From Thermoanaerobacterales bacterium (GTDB lineage: Bacteria; Bacillota; Thermosediminibacteria; Thermosediminibacterales; Tepidanaerobacteraceae): DNA of 64,000 bases. A program made the position numbers and the translations under genes. Below, in pieces: positions 43,223-51,895 of the stretch (position 1 is the first letter of the stretch; the number at the start of each line of letters is the position of its first letter). The notes under the pieces were generated by a model, which saw only the letters and a list, made by a program, of their open reading frames with translations, made no database searches and had not been told where the DNA came from. The stretch lies in assembly GCA_012840135.1 (NCBI GenBank), contig DUMA01000010.1, positions 1 to 64,000 of the forward strand, read 5' to 3'.

Positions 43223-44745
43223 TCTCCACTCACCTTCTTTTCTGGACCGCCGAGCATATATATGCCCACGTCTTCAAGAGTTATTTCTCCAGGTTTAAAC
43301 TCGGCAATTATACTGCCGTTGTACATGACACCTACTCGATCCGACAAGGCTAGAACTTCTTCAAGGTCTGCCGATATTAGTAAAATAGCCTTGCCTTCAT
43401 CCCTCTTTTTTAACAATTGCTCATGTACGAACTCGGTAGCACCGATATCTAATCCTCTGGTGGGTTGGGAAGCAATTATGACATCCGGATTTTCCGAAAG
43501 TTCTCTTGCCAGTATAACTTTTTGCTGGTTTCCTCCAGAAAGGTCTTCTACCGCTTGATTTATGGAACTTACGCTTATAGAGTATTCTCTAATCTTACTC
43601 CGGGTAAAATCCTGGGCTGATTTCAGTTTTAAAAGTGGTTTTTTATAAAATTTATCATCGCGTTGAAATCCCATTATCTCATTTTCCCACACCTTCATGG
43701 GAAGCACCAGGCCATTTTTGTGCCTGTCTTCCGGTATATAAGCAACCTTCATCTTGCGGATCTGATTGACAGATAATCCTTTTATGTCAATATTTCGTAT
43801 CTTTATACTTCCGCTGTCTATATTTACAAGACCTATAATCGCCTCAGCCAGTTCTTTTTGCCCGTTGCCCTCGATACCGGCTATACCGAATATTTCTCCG
43901 CCTTTCACTTCAAAGGAAATACCATTAAGGACAGATTTACCACCCGGATCCTTTACCCTAAGGTTCTTTACAGAAAGCAATACTTCCCCCGGATCTGTCT
44001 CCCGCTTTTTAAGATCTATCAAAACCGGTTTGCCCACCATCATTCTTGCAAGTTGTTCTTTGGTGATTTCTCCTGGAACAGCTGAACCCACCACGCGTCC
44101 TCTTCGCAGAACCGTGATTCTATCAGCTATGTCAAGAACTTCGTCAAGCTTGTGGCTTATAAATACTATAGTTTTCCCTTCCTGTTTTAATCTGCGCAGG
44201 TTTAAAAAGAGCTCCTTCACCTCCTGAGGAGCTAAAACCGCTGTTGGTTCATCCAGAACAAGTATATCGGCCCCCCTGAAGAGGACCTTTAATATTTCTA
44301 CTCTTTGAGCCTGGCCGATCGAAATATTTTCAACTCTTGAGTCCAAATTAATAGAAAAGTTATACATGCTGCAAAGGTCTTCCACTATTTTTTTTGCCTT
44401 TTTATTATCTATAGAAATGCCAGCCCTTATCTCAGAACCCAGAATTATGTTTTCCAACACGGTAAAACGGGGTATCAGCATAAAATGCTGATGCACCATG
44501 CCAATTTTCATCTCTATAGCTTTAACCGGAGAACTTATGACTGCCTTTTTCCCAAAAATGTAAATTTCCCCTTCGTCAGGTTGGTAAAGGCCTGACAGTA
44601 TTTTCATGAGGGTACTTTTTCCGGCTCCGTTTTCTCCTACAATAGCATGGATTTCTCCCCTTTTTATCTCCAGATTTATACGGTCGTTAGCAGTGACTCC
44701 TGGAAAACGCTTTGTTATATTTTTAACTTCCACGGCATTTATCAA
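43219..44745 (-). CDS. Nucleoside-type ABC transporter ATPase with two ATP-binding domains (YufO-like)
   Basis: 508 residues from a TTG at 44745 (AAGGGGG 8 bases upstream), giving the usual start INAVEVKNITKRFPGV. The first domain has Walker A GENGAGKST, signature SIGQAQRVEIL and Walker B ILVLDEPTAVLAP. The second half has the degenerate Walker A GIEGNGQKE, signature LSGGNQQKVILAREL and IIASQPTRGLD. The duplicated layout is typical of BMP-type nucleoside and of ribose importers. Longer in-frame starts upstream lack ribosome sites. Confidence 0.9.
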   Translation of the reverse strand: MINAVEVKNITKRFPGVTANDRINLEIKRGEIHAIVGENGAGKSTLMKILSGLYQPDEGEIYIFGKKAVISSPVKAIEMKIGMVHQHFMLIPRFTVLENIILGSEIRAGISIDNKKAKKIVEDLCSMYNFSINLDSRVENISIGQAQRVEILKVLFRGADILVLDEPTAVLAPQEVKELFLNLRRLKQEGKTIVFISHKLDEVLDIADRITVLRRGRVVGSAVPGEITKEQLARMMVGKPVLIDLKKRETDPGEVLLSVKNLRVKDPGGKSVLNGISFEVKGGEIFGIAGIEGNGQKELAEAIIGLVNIDSGSIKIRNIDIKGLSVNQIRKMKVAYIPEDRHKNGLVLPMKVWENEIMGFQRDDKFYKKPLLKLKSAQDFTRSKIREYSISVSSINQAVEDLSGGNQQKVILARELSENPDVIIASQPTRGLDIGATEFVHEQLLKKRDEGKAILLISADLEEVLALSDRVGVMYNGSIIAEFKPGEITLEDVGIYMLGGPEKKVSGE

Positions 44746-44806
44746 GTCTTCTTTCCCCCTTTCATAAATCAATATGTTTTTCATGAAAATTGTCATTAAA
44801 AGATAA

Positions 44807-44826
44807 GGGGTGACCTGTGTCACCCC
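44807..44826 (-). terminator. Partial terminator or stability hairpin after the BMP gene
   Basis: A perfect 8-bp stem (GGGGTGAC / GTCACCCC) with a 4-base loop directly after the BMP lipoprotein gene and 62 bases before the ATPase gene. Followed on the minus strand by TTATCTTTT, so termination would be partial. Such hairpins let the binding protein be made in excess of the membrane parts. Confidence 0.65.
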
Positions 44827-44834
44827 GCTTTCAT

Positions 44835-45971
44835 CTACTTGCTTAGGGTCTTCAGAAATTCTTCATATTCCTTCTTGTCCATAGGAATTTTAATCTCGCC
44901 CTTTATCACTTTCTGTTTGAGTTCTTCAAGTTTTGGTTGGATATCAGAAATCATATCTTTATTATAATCGTTAACGGCATAACCGACACCATCTTCTGCA
45001 AGGCCGAAAATCTGATAACCACCTTTGAAGTTGCCGTCAAGATAAGCTTTAATGGTATTATATACCGAAACATCCACTCTCTTCAGCATGCTGGTCAGAA
45101 TATACTTCCTCTGATCTTCTTTTGCTGTAAGAGACTGATCTGAATCAACACCTATTGCCAATTTCTTCTCTCCTGCAGCAGCTTCTATAACACCAATACC
45201 AGATGCACCGGATGCATGATACACCACATCGGCTCCTGCTTTAAACTGTTTTAAAGCCAGTTCTTTGCCTTTTACAGGATCTTTGAATGCGTCTCCTGTG
45301 GTGCCGATGTAATCAACCATAGTACCTATATTTGGATTTATATATTTTGCTCCAGCAAGATAACCGACTTCAAATCTCTCGATGAGCGGTGACTTCATGC
45401 CACCGACAAAACCCACTTTACCAGTTTTAGATTTCAAGGCTGCCGCAGCTCCGACCAGGAAAGAACCCTCCTGTTCCTTGAAAAGAAGGCAGGAAACATT
45501 GGAGTCCTCCTTCAAGCCATCAATAGCACCGTCGATCAGCCCAAACTTCACATCAGGAAACTCCTGAGAAACTTTGGCTATATGGTCTGTAAACATGAAT
45601 CCTACACCAAAAATAAGGTTGTAACCATCTTCAGCCAGCAGCCTCATGAGTTGCTCCCGGTTTTCTCCGCCAGCCGAAGGCTCTAGATACTTTACTTCAA
45701 TCTTATCCCCAAATTCCTTCTGAGCTCTTTCCAATCCTGCGTAGGCGCTGTCATTGAATGAAAGGTCTCCACGACCACCCACATCGAATACAAGCCCTAT
45801 CTTAATTTTTTCTGTTTCCGTTGCCTGTTGTGATTGTTGTTGTTCTTGCTGCTGCGCCGGCGCTTGTTCTTGTTTTTGCTCCGTAGCAGGCTTTTGTCCG
45901 CAACCTGCAACAAGTGAAACCAATAGAACCAAGGCTAATCCTACAATCAAAATTTTTTTTGTAAATTGCAT
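44835..45971 (-). CDS. BMP-family nucleoside-binding lipoprotein
   Basis: 378 residues from the ATG at 45971 (GGGGGGAT upstream). Lipoprotein signal with lipobox LVAGC (about 17-21), then a Gln/Glu-rich linker, then the BMP fold (KIKIGLVFDVGGRGDLSFNDSAYAGLERA, GVGFMFTDHIAKVSQEFPDVKFGLIDG, VGFVGGMKSPLIERFEVGYLAGAKY, in shortened form). Binding protein of a purine/pyrimidine nucleoside importer of the Med/PnrA/BmpA type. First gene of the operon, with a promoter and palindromic operator upstream. Confidence 0.9.
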   Translation of the reverse strand: MQFTKKILIVGLALVLLVSLVAGCGQKPATEQKQEQAPAQQQEQQQSQQATETEKIKIGLVFDVGGRGDLSFNDSAYAGLERAQKEFGDKIEVKYLEPSAGGENREQLMRLLAEDGYNLIFGVGFMFTDHIAKVSQEFPDVKFGLIDGAIDGLKEDSNVSCLLFKEQEGSFLVGAAAALKSKTGKVGFVGGMKSPLIERFEVGYLAGAKYINPNIGTMVDYIGTTGDAFKDPVKGKELALKQFKAGADVVYHASGASGIGVIEAAAGEKKLAIGVDSDQSLTAKEDQRKYILTSMLKRVDVSVYNTIKAYLDGNFKGGYQIFGLAEDGVGYAVNDYNKDMISDIQPKLEELKQKVIKGEIKIPMDKKEYEEFLKTLSK

Positions 45972-45993
45972 GTTATCCCCCCATTTTAATAGT

Positions 45994-46009
45994 TGTCGGA
46001 CATCCGACA
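45994..46009. promoter_or_regulatory. 16-bp palindromic operator at the BMP operon promoter
   Basis: TGTCGGA-CA-TCCGACA, with perfect 7-base arms, starts 6 bases downstream of the -10 box, around the transcription start. Best candidate binding site for the GntR/UTRA protein encoded at the end of the operon. Confidence 0.65.
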
Positions 46010-46014
46010 TTTCC

Positions 46015-46044
46015 ATATTATCATTTTTTTGGTAATACTGTCAA
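46015..46044 (-). promoter_or_regulatory. Sigma-A promoter of the nucleoside transporter operon
   Basis: Minus strand TTGACA (46039-46044), 18-base spacer, TAATAT (46015-46020); GATAAT with a 16-base spacer is an alternative -10. Confidence 0.7.
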
Positions 46045-46106
46045 GATTTTTTTAATTGAAATCTTCTGTAATGCACACTGATTGCAATGTACACTGAGAT
46101 TAAAGA

Positions 46107-46135
46107 ACAATAAAAAACAGGCTTTTCGCCTGTTT
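46107..46135 (-). terminator. Terminator of the nadD-rsfS operon
   Basis: An 8-bp stem (AAACAGGC / GCCTGTTT) with a 5-base loop, followed on the minus strand by TTTTTATTG. It lies about 106 bases after the rsfS stop. No gene was seen in the stretch between. Confidence 0.8.
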
Positions 46136-46241
46136 GATCGCGGAGACCGCATGTTAGCATAATATTATATTATAAGACATGCATGCACATTCATAGCACT
46201 TATATGAATAAAAATTTACTCTCAGGATAGTATAAAGAAAT

Positions 46242-46601
46242 CTATCCCCCCTGAGTTGCCGGTTCTAACCTGGGGGCATCGGCCCAGAGATGCTCCAGCA
46301 TGTAATACTCTCTATCGGTACTATAAAAAATGTGAACTATTATATCATAAAAATCCAGTAAAACCCATCGCGCTTCATCATATCCTTCTTTGCCGCGAAG
46401 GATAAAGCCTTCTTCTGTAAGTTTTTTCTCCACCTCGTCTGCCAGAGCCTTCACATGTATGAACGATCTGCCCGTAGCTATCACAAAGTAATCTGCCAGT
46501 ATCGATATCCGGCTGATGTCCAGTATAACAACATCCTGGCCCTTTTTATCTTCCAGAACTCTTGCTGCAAGCAGAGCACCGTCTTTAGGGTCTTTTGGCA
46601 T
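46242..46601 (-). CDS. rsfS: Ribosome silencing factor RsfS
   Basis: 119 residues. RsfS/Iojap signature: VVILDISRISILADYFVIATGRSFIHVKALADEVEKKL (shortened), LRGKEGYDEARWVLLDFYDIIVHIF. Binds L14 of the large subunit and blocks subunit joining when nutrients are scarce. The ATG at 46601 has GGAGGG upstream. Last gene of the nadD-yqeK-LCP-rsfS string. Confidence 0.93.
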   Translation of the reverse strand: MPKDPKDGALLAARVLEDKKGQDVVILDISRISILADYFVIATGRSFIHVKALADEVEKKLTEEGFILRGKEGYDEARWVLLDFYDIIVHIFYSTDREYYMLEHLWADAPRLEPATQGG

Positions 46602-46614
46602 CAATTTCCCTCCA

Positions 46615-47793
46615 TTAATTCATATCTTTTCCTATAATCACAGTGGTCAGACCCGCCTGAAGTTGGTTTTCTTCTTTTAATTTAGCGTTTGTAAAAATCT
46701 CGGCTATTTTTTGGGCATCATCTTTCTTTTCTTTCGGATAAAGGATGGTTGTTGTCTCATAATCAAAGCTATCGGCATTGGCCACCCTGACTACCTTAAA
46801 CCCTTTTTGTTCCAGTTCTCTGGCTATTTTAGAAGCTATACCGGAAGAACCATTGCCGTTCAACACCGCCACTTTTGCATAGCCGCCATCGAAAAAGATC
46901 TGGTCGATCATATCGTTCATCTGGGACTGATATGGTATGAAATAACTTACACCCGAGATATATTTGCCTTCACCTGGCAGCATGAAAGTTTCTATATTGT
47001 CGGTACCCACCTGCCTTGCAAAATTGGCCAGGCTCGCAATCTCGAGAGGTCCTAAATCGGTCTCCACATTTTCCTGGACGGTACTTATGATTTTGGGTAA
47101 TTTTAAAAGGGTTGACGGTTTTAATACTGTCTTGCCTACTGCCTCAATGAATTTTTGCTGAGCTTTCACCCTGTCCAGATCGCCGCCAGGGTAATGTCTG
47201 TATCTTACAAACTGCTCGGCTTTTTCACCATCCAGCACTTGCAAACCCGGTTTTAAATCTATGTGAAGATTACCTGCCTTGTCATCGTATTTCATGGGTT
47301 TTTCTATGTTCATTTCGACCCCACCAAGGGCATCAACTATTTCTTTAAATCCTTTATAATTTACAACTACATAGTTGTGAATGGGTATGCCCAGAAAGTC
47401 TTTTACTGTTTTTACGGCCAGGTCTGGACCCCCAAATGCCATAGCCGCATTGATCTTCTCAACACCTACCCCGGGTATTTTGACTCTGGTATCTCTAGGA
47501 ATGGATAATACCTTTATATCTTTTTTATCCCTGTCGATGCTGAAAACCATCATTGTATCAGACCTGTGACGGTTATGTTCCTCGCTTGCTCCGATGGTTC
47601 CCGCATCAAGGCCCAACAATAGTATATTTAGCCTTCCGCCCTTTATAAATTCGTCAGTATTTGTCATATTGTTGCTACCGTTATTATTGGAATCCTGCTT
47701 GTTTAAACTATGAAATACATAGTAAAAGCCGCTGCCTGCAGACAATACAATGAATAATACAGCAATTAGCGTATATTTTAAAAACCTCTTCAT
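46615..47793 (-). CDS. LytR-CpsA-Psr family cell wall ligase
   Basis: 392 residues. N-terminal membrane anchor (about 7-29), LCP domain (about 50-215) with RLNILLLGLDAG, RSDTMMVFSIDRDKKDIKVLSIPRDTRV and FVRYRHYPGGDLDRVKAQQKFIEA (conserved Asp and Arg residues), and a C-terminal LytR_C domain (about 300-390; KVAVLNGNGSSGIASKIARELEQKGFKV). LCP proteins attach anionic polymers to peptidoglycan. Overlaps yqeK by 4 bases. Confidence 0.92.
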   Translation of the reverse strand: MKRFLKYTLIAVLFIVLSAGSGFYYVFHSLNKQDSNNNGSNNMTNTDEFIKGGRLNILLLGLDAGTIGASEEHNRHRSDTMMVFSIDRDKKDIKVLSIPRDTRVKIPGVGVEKINAAMAFGGPDLAVKTVKDFLGIPIHNYVVVNYKGFKEIVDALGGVEMNIEKPMKYDDKAGNLHIDLKPGLQVLDGEKAEQFVRYRHYPGGDLDRVKAQQKFIEAVGKTVLKPSTLLKLPKIISTVQENVETDLGPLEIASLANFARQVGTDNIETFMLPGEGKYISGVSYFIPYQSQMNDMIDQIFFDGGYAKVAVLNGNGSSGIASKIARELEQKGFKVVRVANADSFDYETTTILYPKEKKDDAQKIAEIFTNAKLKEENQLQAGLTTVIIGKDMN

Positions 47794-48374
47794 GTCTTCT
47801 CCTCTCTCCCCTTATGCAAAAGAATAGAGTTTCTTGCCCATACGGTCCTGGGATGTAAAAAGCATCCTTTTTCCGTCACATATCTTATTGTGGAATCATA
47901 AGCACAGATCATGGCTTCATCAAGGTCTTTGAAAGCTTTAACCCTGAGATCCTCCACGCCCGGAAAACACCTGCCCGGCTCTATATAATCCGAAAGGAAG
48001 ATAATTTTCTCAAGCAAAGTCATATTTTCATTTCCGGTGGTGTGCAGTTTTACTGCATTAAGAATCTCTTCATCTTCAATACCATAATCTTTTCTTGCAA
48101 TTGCAGCACCAAGCGGTCCGTGAATTAAGGCAGGCTCAAGTCTCTCAATGTCATCTAACAGTATACCAAAATTTTCAGCCATTTTCAACTGAGTTTGGAC
48201 AGGGATATCCCGGGCACAATCATGGATAAGTCCGGCAATTTCAGCCTTTTTAACGTCCGCTCCGTAAAGGCGAGCAAGAATTACGGATGTTTCCATAACT
48301 CCAAGGGAGTGTTTAAACCGGCTTTCTTTCATACAAGCTTTTAGTTTTATTATTATTTCATCCATGGACAACAT
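47790..48374 (-). CDS. yqeK: YqeK-type HD-domain bis(5'-nucleosyl)-tetraphosphatase
   Basis: 194 residues. HD-domain metal ligands: FKHSLGVMETSVILA (H22), LIHDCARD (HD at about 50-51), IHGPLGAAIA and LHTTGNENMTLLEKIIFLSDYIEPGR (D). The family hydrolyses Ap4A symmetrically. Conserved position after nadD (7-base gap) and before the LCP gene. AGGTGA precedes the ATG. Confidence 0.9.
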   Translation of the reverse strand: MLSMDEIIIKLKACMKESRFKHSLGVMETSVILARLYGADVKKAEIAGLIHDCARDIPVQTQLKMAENFGILLDDIERLEPALIHGPLGAAIARKDYGIEDEEILNAVKLHTTGNENMTLLEKIIFLSDYIEPGRCFPGVEDLRVKAFKDLDEAMICAYDSTIRYVTEKGCFLHPRTVWARNSILLHKGREEKT

Positions 48375-48381
48375 TTATAAA

Positions 48382-48996
48382 TCACCTGTAAATTCCATGT
48401 TTTTTAATGTACATCTCTATACTTTCAGGAAGGAGATATTTTATGGATAGATTCTCTCTTACCCTTCTCCTGATTTCCGTTGAAGATATATCCATTCCAG
48501 TCACTTCCAAAGGATAAACTTCCTTGCCATACAAATCTTTTATTTCCTGGAGTTTTTGCTTCAACTTTTCCATAGGGTACCCGGGCCTGGTTGCAGCAAT
48601 AAAAGTGCACATATTCAAGATTTCTTCCACATCTTTCCATGTCAATATGTCCAGGATAGCATCGGCACCGCTGATAAAAAAAAGAGCCGTATCTTTTCCG
48701 TACTCCCTGGCAAAATAACGAAGTGTATCGACGGTATAGGTATAACCTTTCCGGTCGATTTCCACCCTGGATACCTTAAAATAAGGATTGCCATTTATGG
48801 CAAGAGCTGTCATAAGATATCTATGCTCGGCAGGAGTCACGGTATAATTCTTTTTATGAGGTGGATTGCCCGCAGGTGTAAAAATCACCTCATCTAAGTG
48901 AAAATTTATTCTTGCCGCTTCCGCTGTTACAAGATGTCCATAATGAATAGGGTCAAAAGTACCCCCCATTATCCCCACCCTATTCTTTTTTGACAA
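48382..48996 (-). CDS. nadD: Nicotinate-nucleotide adenylyltransferase NadD
   Basis: 204 residues. GIMGGTFDPIHYGHLVTAEAA (nucleotidyltransferase HxGH motif), FTPAGNPPHKK and C-terminal DISSTEIRRRV. Joins nicotinate mononucleotide and ATP in NAD synthesis. The start is a TTG after GGGGGAGG. First gene of the short operon ending with rsfS. Confidence 0.95.
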   Translation of the reverse strand: MSKKNRVGIMGGTFDPIHYGHLVTAEAARINFHLDEVIFTPAGNPPHKKNYTVTPAEHRYLMTALAINGNPYFKVSRVEIDRKGYTYTVDTLRYFAREYGKDTALFFISGADAILDILTWKDVEEILNMCTFIAATRPGYPMEKLKQKLQEIKDLYGKEVYPLEVTGMDISSTEIRRRVRENLSIKYLLPESIEMYIKKHGIYR

Positions 48997-49126
48997 ATCA
49001 AATCCTCCCCCAACATTTACTTTTATTAGGTAATACCGGCTTATTTCTCTCCTTTCCGGGCGAATACCTCTAAAAAAGGAGATGGTCTTAACCTATTTTA
49101 TCATTAGAAAAAACACTTTTCAATTT

Positions 49127-50395
49127 TTACTCCATATAATAAAATTCCACATCGCCTATTTTAACACTATCACCCTGTTTTATACCTTCTTTTTTAAGAG
49201 CTTCATCTAGCCCGATTTTTTTAAAAGTCCTCTGAAGTCTCTTTACTGCAGACTCATTCTCCAGGTCTGTCATAGCCACTAGTTTTTCCACTATACCGCC
49301 GGAAACCGTAAAAACCCTGCCACCTTTACTTATCTTAAAGGGTTCTTCTTCGTGGACCGTGTATTCTTTGATCTCTTCAGTTTCAACTGTTTCAGCCATC
49401 CCGCCAAGTATCTGTTGAATCCTTGTTAAAAGCTGCCTCACACCTTGGCCGGTTGCTGCAGAAATGGGAACTACCTCGAACCCCTCCCTTTTAAAGACTT
49501 CTTCTATTCTTTCATAATTTTCCCGGGCCTGAGGCAAGTCCATTTTATTGGCAGCAATTAATTGAGGCTTCTGCGACAGTTTAAGACTGTATTCCTTCAA
49601 TTCACGATTTATGGTGTAAAAGCCTTCAATGGGATCTTTTTCCAATCCGGCGGCATCTATAACGTGGACTAGAAGCCTAGTCCGTTCTACATGCCTTAAA
49701 AACTCATGGCCAAGTCCCAGACCTTCATGGGCTCCTTCTATCAGGCCAGGGATATCCGCCACCACAAAGTTTCTTCCTTCACCGTATCCGAAATCCACAA
49801 CTCCCAGATTAGGAGATAAAGTTGTAAAAGGATAATCGGCTATCTTTGGTCTTGCCGAAGTCATTCTGGACAAAAGAGTAGACTTGCCCGCATTGGGAAA
49901 ACCTATTAACCCCACATCCGCAATGAGCTTTAACTCCAATAAAATCCACCGCTCTTCACCAGGTTCACCTTTTTCCGCAAAATCCGGAGCTCTGTGGATC
50001 GATGATGCAAACCTTGCATTACCCCTGCCTCCGCGGCCTCCTCTTGCAGCGACAAAAGTTTGCCCATTTTCCACCAGATCAGCCAGAACATCTCCGGTTT
50101 CCGGATCCTTGACCACTGTTCCTGGCGGAACTCTAATAATCAAATCTTCAGCGCTTCGGCCGATCTTATTTGACCCCTGCCCATGTTCCCCTCTTTCAGC
50201 CTTGTAGTGAACTTTATATTTAAAATCCATCAGTGTGGAAAGGCCTGAGTCCACCATAAGCACCACATCTCCGCCTTTTCCTCCGTCGCCACCGCTGGGG
50301 CCTCCCCGGGGCACATATTTTTCTCTGCGAAAAGCCACCACACCGTTTCCACCGTCGCCGCCTTTTACGTATATTTTGGCCCTGTCAATAAACAA
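49127..50395 (-). CDS. obgE: Ribosome assembly/stress GTPase Obg (CgtA)
   Basis: 422 residues. Gly-rich Obg domain (1-158; RGGPSGGDGGKGGDVVLMVD, RGGRGGRGNARFA), GTPase domain (about 159-330; GFPNAGKSTLL, DIPGLIEGAHEGLGLG, NKMDLP) and C-terminal OCT domain (about 350-422). Needed for 50S assembly and, in spore formers, for the sporulation phosphorelay. The start is a TTG at 50395 after AAAGGTGA. It follows the Spo0B-like gene, as in Bacillus. Confidence 0.95.
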   Translation of the reverse strand: MFIDRAKIYVKGGDGGNGVVAFRREKYVPRGGPSGGDGGKGGDVVLMVDSGLSTLMDFKYKVHYKAERGEHGQGSNKIGRSAEDLIIRVPPGTVVKDPETGDVLADLVENGQTFVAARGGRGGRGNARFASSIHRAPDFAEKGEPGEERWILLELKLIADVGLIGFPNAGKSTLLSRMTSARPKIADYPFTTLSPNLGVVDFGYGEGRNFVVADIPGLIEGAHEGLGLGHEFLRHVERTRLLVHVIDAAGLEKDPIEGFYTINRELKEYSLKLSQKPQLIAANKMDLPQARENYERIEEVFKREGFEVVPISAATGQGVRQLLTRIQQILGGMAETVETEEIKEYTVHEEEPFKISKGGRVFTVSGGIVEKLVAMTDLENESAVKRLQRTFKKIGLDEALKKEGIKQGDSVKIGDVEFYYME

Positions 50396-50439
50396 ATTGT
50401 ATCACCTTTCTTTAATACCGAAAATACTATCATTTTACT

Positions 50440-51114
50440 TTAAAAGGATTCCCTTTTTTTAAAATTATATATGTGTGAACCTATCACAGGTTTGGAATGT
50501 AACATAATCTTTTCGTGAAGAGATTCGGAACCCAGTTCTATTCTGGAATTATTCAGTACTATTTTTATCTGCTTTTGACCTTCAACTTCATCTAATTTTG
50601 AAACAAGTCTCTCCACCATCTGTGTTAAATCCGACGCAATCCTACTCATTTTTTGAATGCTGAAATCTTCCGTTATATCAACCAAAACATCTATCTCCTT
50701 TTGCCTTATAAGACTAACCACTTCCAGCAAACTACAGATTAGCTCGGGATCTTTTAGTGTGTAAATCTTGCTTAATGCTTCATCATTCTTTTTAATGCTG
50801 TTTATGTAATCAAGCACTCTTTCATACTTTTTTAATTGTATCATGGTATATATTATCTGTAGATGGTTGAGGAAATCATGTCTTTGAACCCTGAAAGCCT
50901 TGATCAGCTTGTAACAATCCATATACGGGTTTTTATAAATCTGCCTGTACACAACCGTACATCCTACACCGAAAAGCAGGATACATATTCCCCCTGCAAT
51001 CTTTTCCATAAGTTCCGATTCATTTGTAAAAGATAGCAGCAGAGTTACAAACGCCTGGGCACCTATGATCAAAAACATAGTTTCCAACCTTTTCAAAAAA
51101 CCCAGCCCTTTCAT
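50440..51114 (-). CDS. spo0B: Membrane-anchored Spo0B-like sporulation phosphotransferase
   Basis: 224 residues (224-226 depending on start; ATG at 51114 used, ribosome site weak). Two N-terminal membrane segments (about 12-29, 38-55) precede a SPOB_a alpha-hairpin with the phosphohistidine motif RVQRHDFLNHLQIIYTMIQL (H about 78) and a degenerate kinase-like C-terminal part without visible N/G boxes. Spo0B passes phosphate from Spo0F to Spo0A. The position rpmA-spo0B-obgE matches Bacillus, but the membrane segments are absent there. Alternatively a truncated CitA/DcuS-type kinase. Confidence 0.7.
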   Translation of the reverse strand: MKGLGFLKRLETMFLIIGAQAFVTLLLSFTNESELMEKIAGGICILLFGVGCTVVYRQIYKNPYMDCYKLIKAFRVQRHDFLNHLQIIYTMIQLKKYERVLDYINSIKKNDEALSKIYTLKDPELICSLLEVVSLIRQKEIDVLVDITEDFSIQKMSRIASDLTQMVERLVSKLDEVEGQKQIKIVLNNSRIELGSESLHEKIMLHSKPVIGSHIYNFKKRESF

Positions 51115-51256
51115 AAACAAATATACACTTGTTTTTTATTCTATATTTTTTTGTAATTTCCTGCTCTTATAATCTTTATTTATAAGCAATAAAAAGTTTG
51201 CTTTAGGTATAATCGGAAAATCCAATATGAAAAATTACATTATTTTTGGTTTTTCC

Positions 51257-51284
51257 CAAAAAAAAAGCTCCTTATCAAGGAGCT
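51257..51284 (-). terminator. Terminator of rplU-prp-rpmA
   Basis: An 8-bp stem (AGCTCCTT / AAGGAGCT) with a 3-base loop followed by nine T on the minus strand. It begins at the rpmA stop codon, so the Spo0B-like gene needs its own promoter. Confidence 0.85.
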
Positions 51285-51555
51285 ACATTTCGGCATATAC
51301 ACTTACCTGTTTTTTATCCTTACCGTTTTTTTCAAATTTTACATAACCATCAGTTTTCGCAAAAAGAGTATGGTCAACTCCTATTCCAACATTCTTCCCA
51401 GGATAAAATTTGGTACCTCTCTGACGCACCAGTATACTGCCCGCACTTACAAACTGTCCTTCGAATCTCTTTACTCCCAGGCGCTTTGACTCACTGTCAC
51501 GACCGTTGCGGGTGCTGCCCATTCCTTTTTTGTGTGCGAAAAGTTGTAAATTCAT
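51283..51555 (-). CDS. rpmA: 50S ribosomal protein L27 with cleavable N-terminal extension
   Basis: 90 residues. The N-terminus [21 protein letters not shown] carries the short Firmicute extension ending in LQLF before the conserved AHKKG, the type of site cut by Prp, which is encoded directly upstream. Remaining L27 features: [26 protein letters not shown] in shortened form. Part of the peptidyl-transferase side of the 50S subunit. Confidence 0.96.
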   Translation of the reverse strand: MNLQLFAHKKGMGSTRNGRDSESKRLGVKRFEGQFVSAGSILVRQRGTKFYPGKNVGIGVDHTLFAKTDGYVKFEKNGKDKKQVSVYAEM

Positions 51556-51894
51556 CTATAGCACCTCCTTTTTCGTTTCTAGCTGAACATAATCTGGATA
51601 GGATTTTGCAATGTCTTTAAGACCCAGCAAAATTGTTTCTATAATAATACCGGCTTTAACCAGGGCTTCTTCCGGGACTTTTTGCGTAAGTTCCAGCAAT
51701 AGATAACCTTCTTCCTTTAAAACATGCGGTTTTGTTCCTGCCACATTTTCAAAACCCAGGATGCACGTTTCGACAAGGGCAGATACCCCTGCACACACTA
51801 TATCCCTTCCATAATCTGCAAATCCTGCGTGTCCCGATATCTCCATGCTTTTAAAATTTCCGCCGGTATCCCTTACTACTAAAATTTTTATCAT
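51556..51894 (-). CDS. prp: Ribosomal-processing cysteine protease Prp (YsxB)
   Basis: 112 residues. Catalytic His in ISGHAGFADYGRDIVCAGVSALVE (H22) and Cys (C34). Cleaves the N-terminal extension of L27 before it enters the ribosome. Gene order rplU-prp-rpmA; the stop touches the rpmA start, and the start is 1 base after rplU. Confidence 0.93.
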   Translation of the reverse strand: MIKILVVRDTGGNFKSMEISGHAGFADYGRDIVCAGVSALVETCILGFENVAGTKPHVLKEEGYLLLELTQKVPEEALVKAGIIIETILLGLKDIAKSYPDYVQLETKKEVL

Positions 51895-51895
51895 C

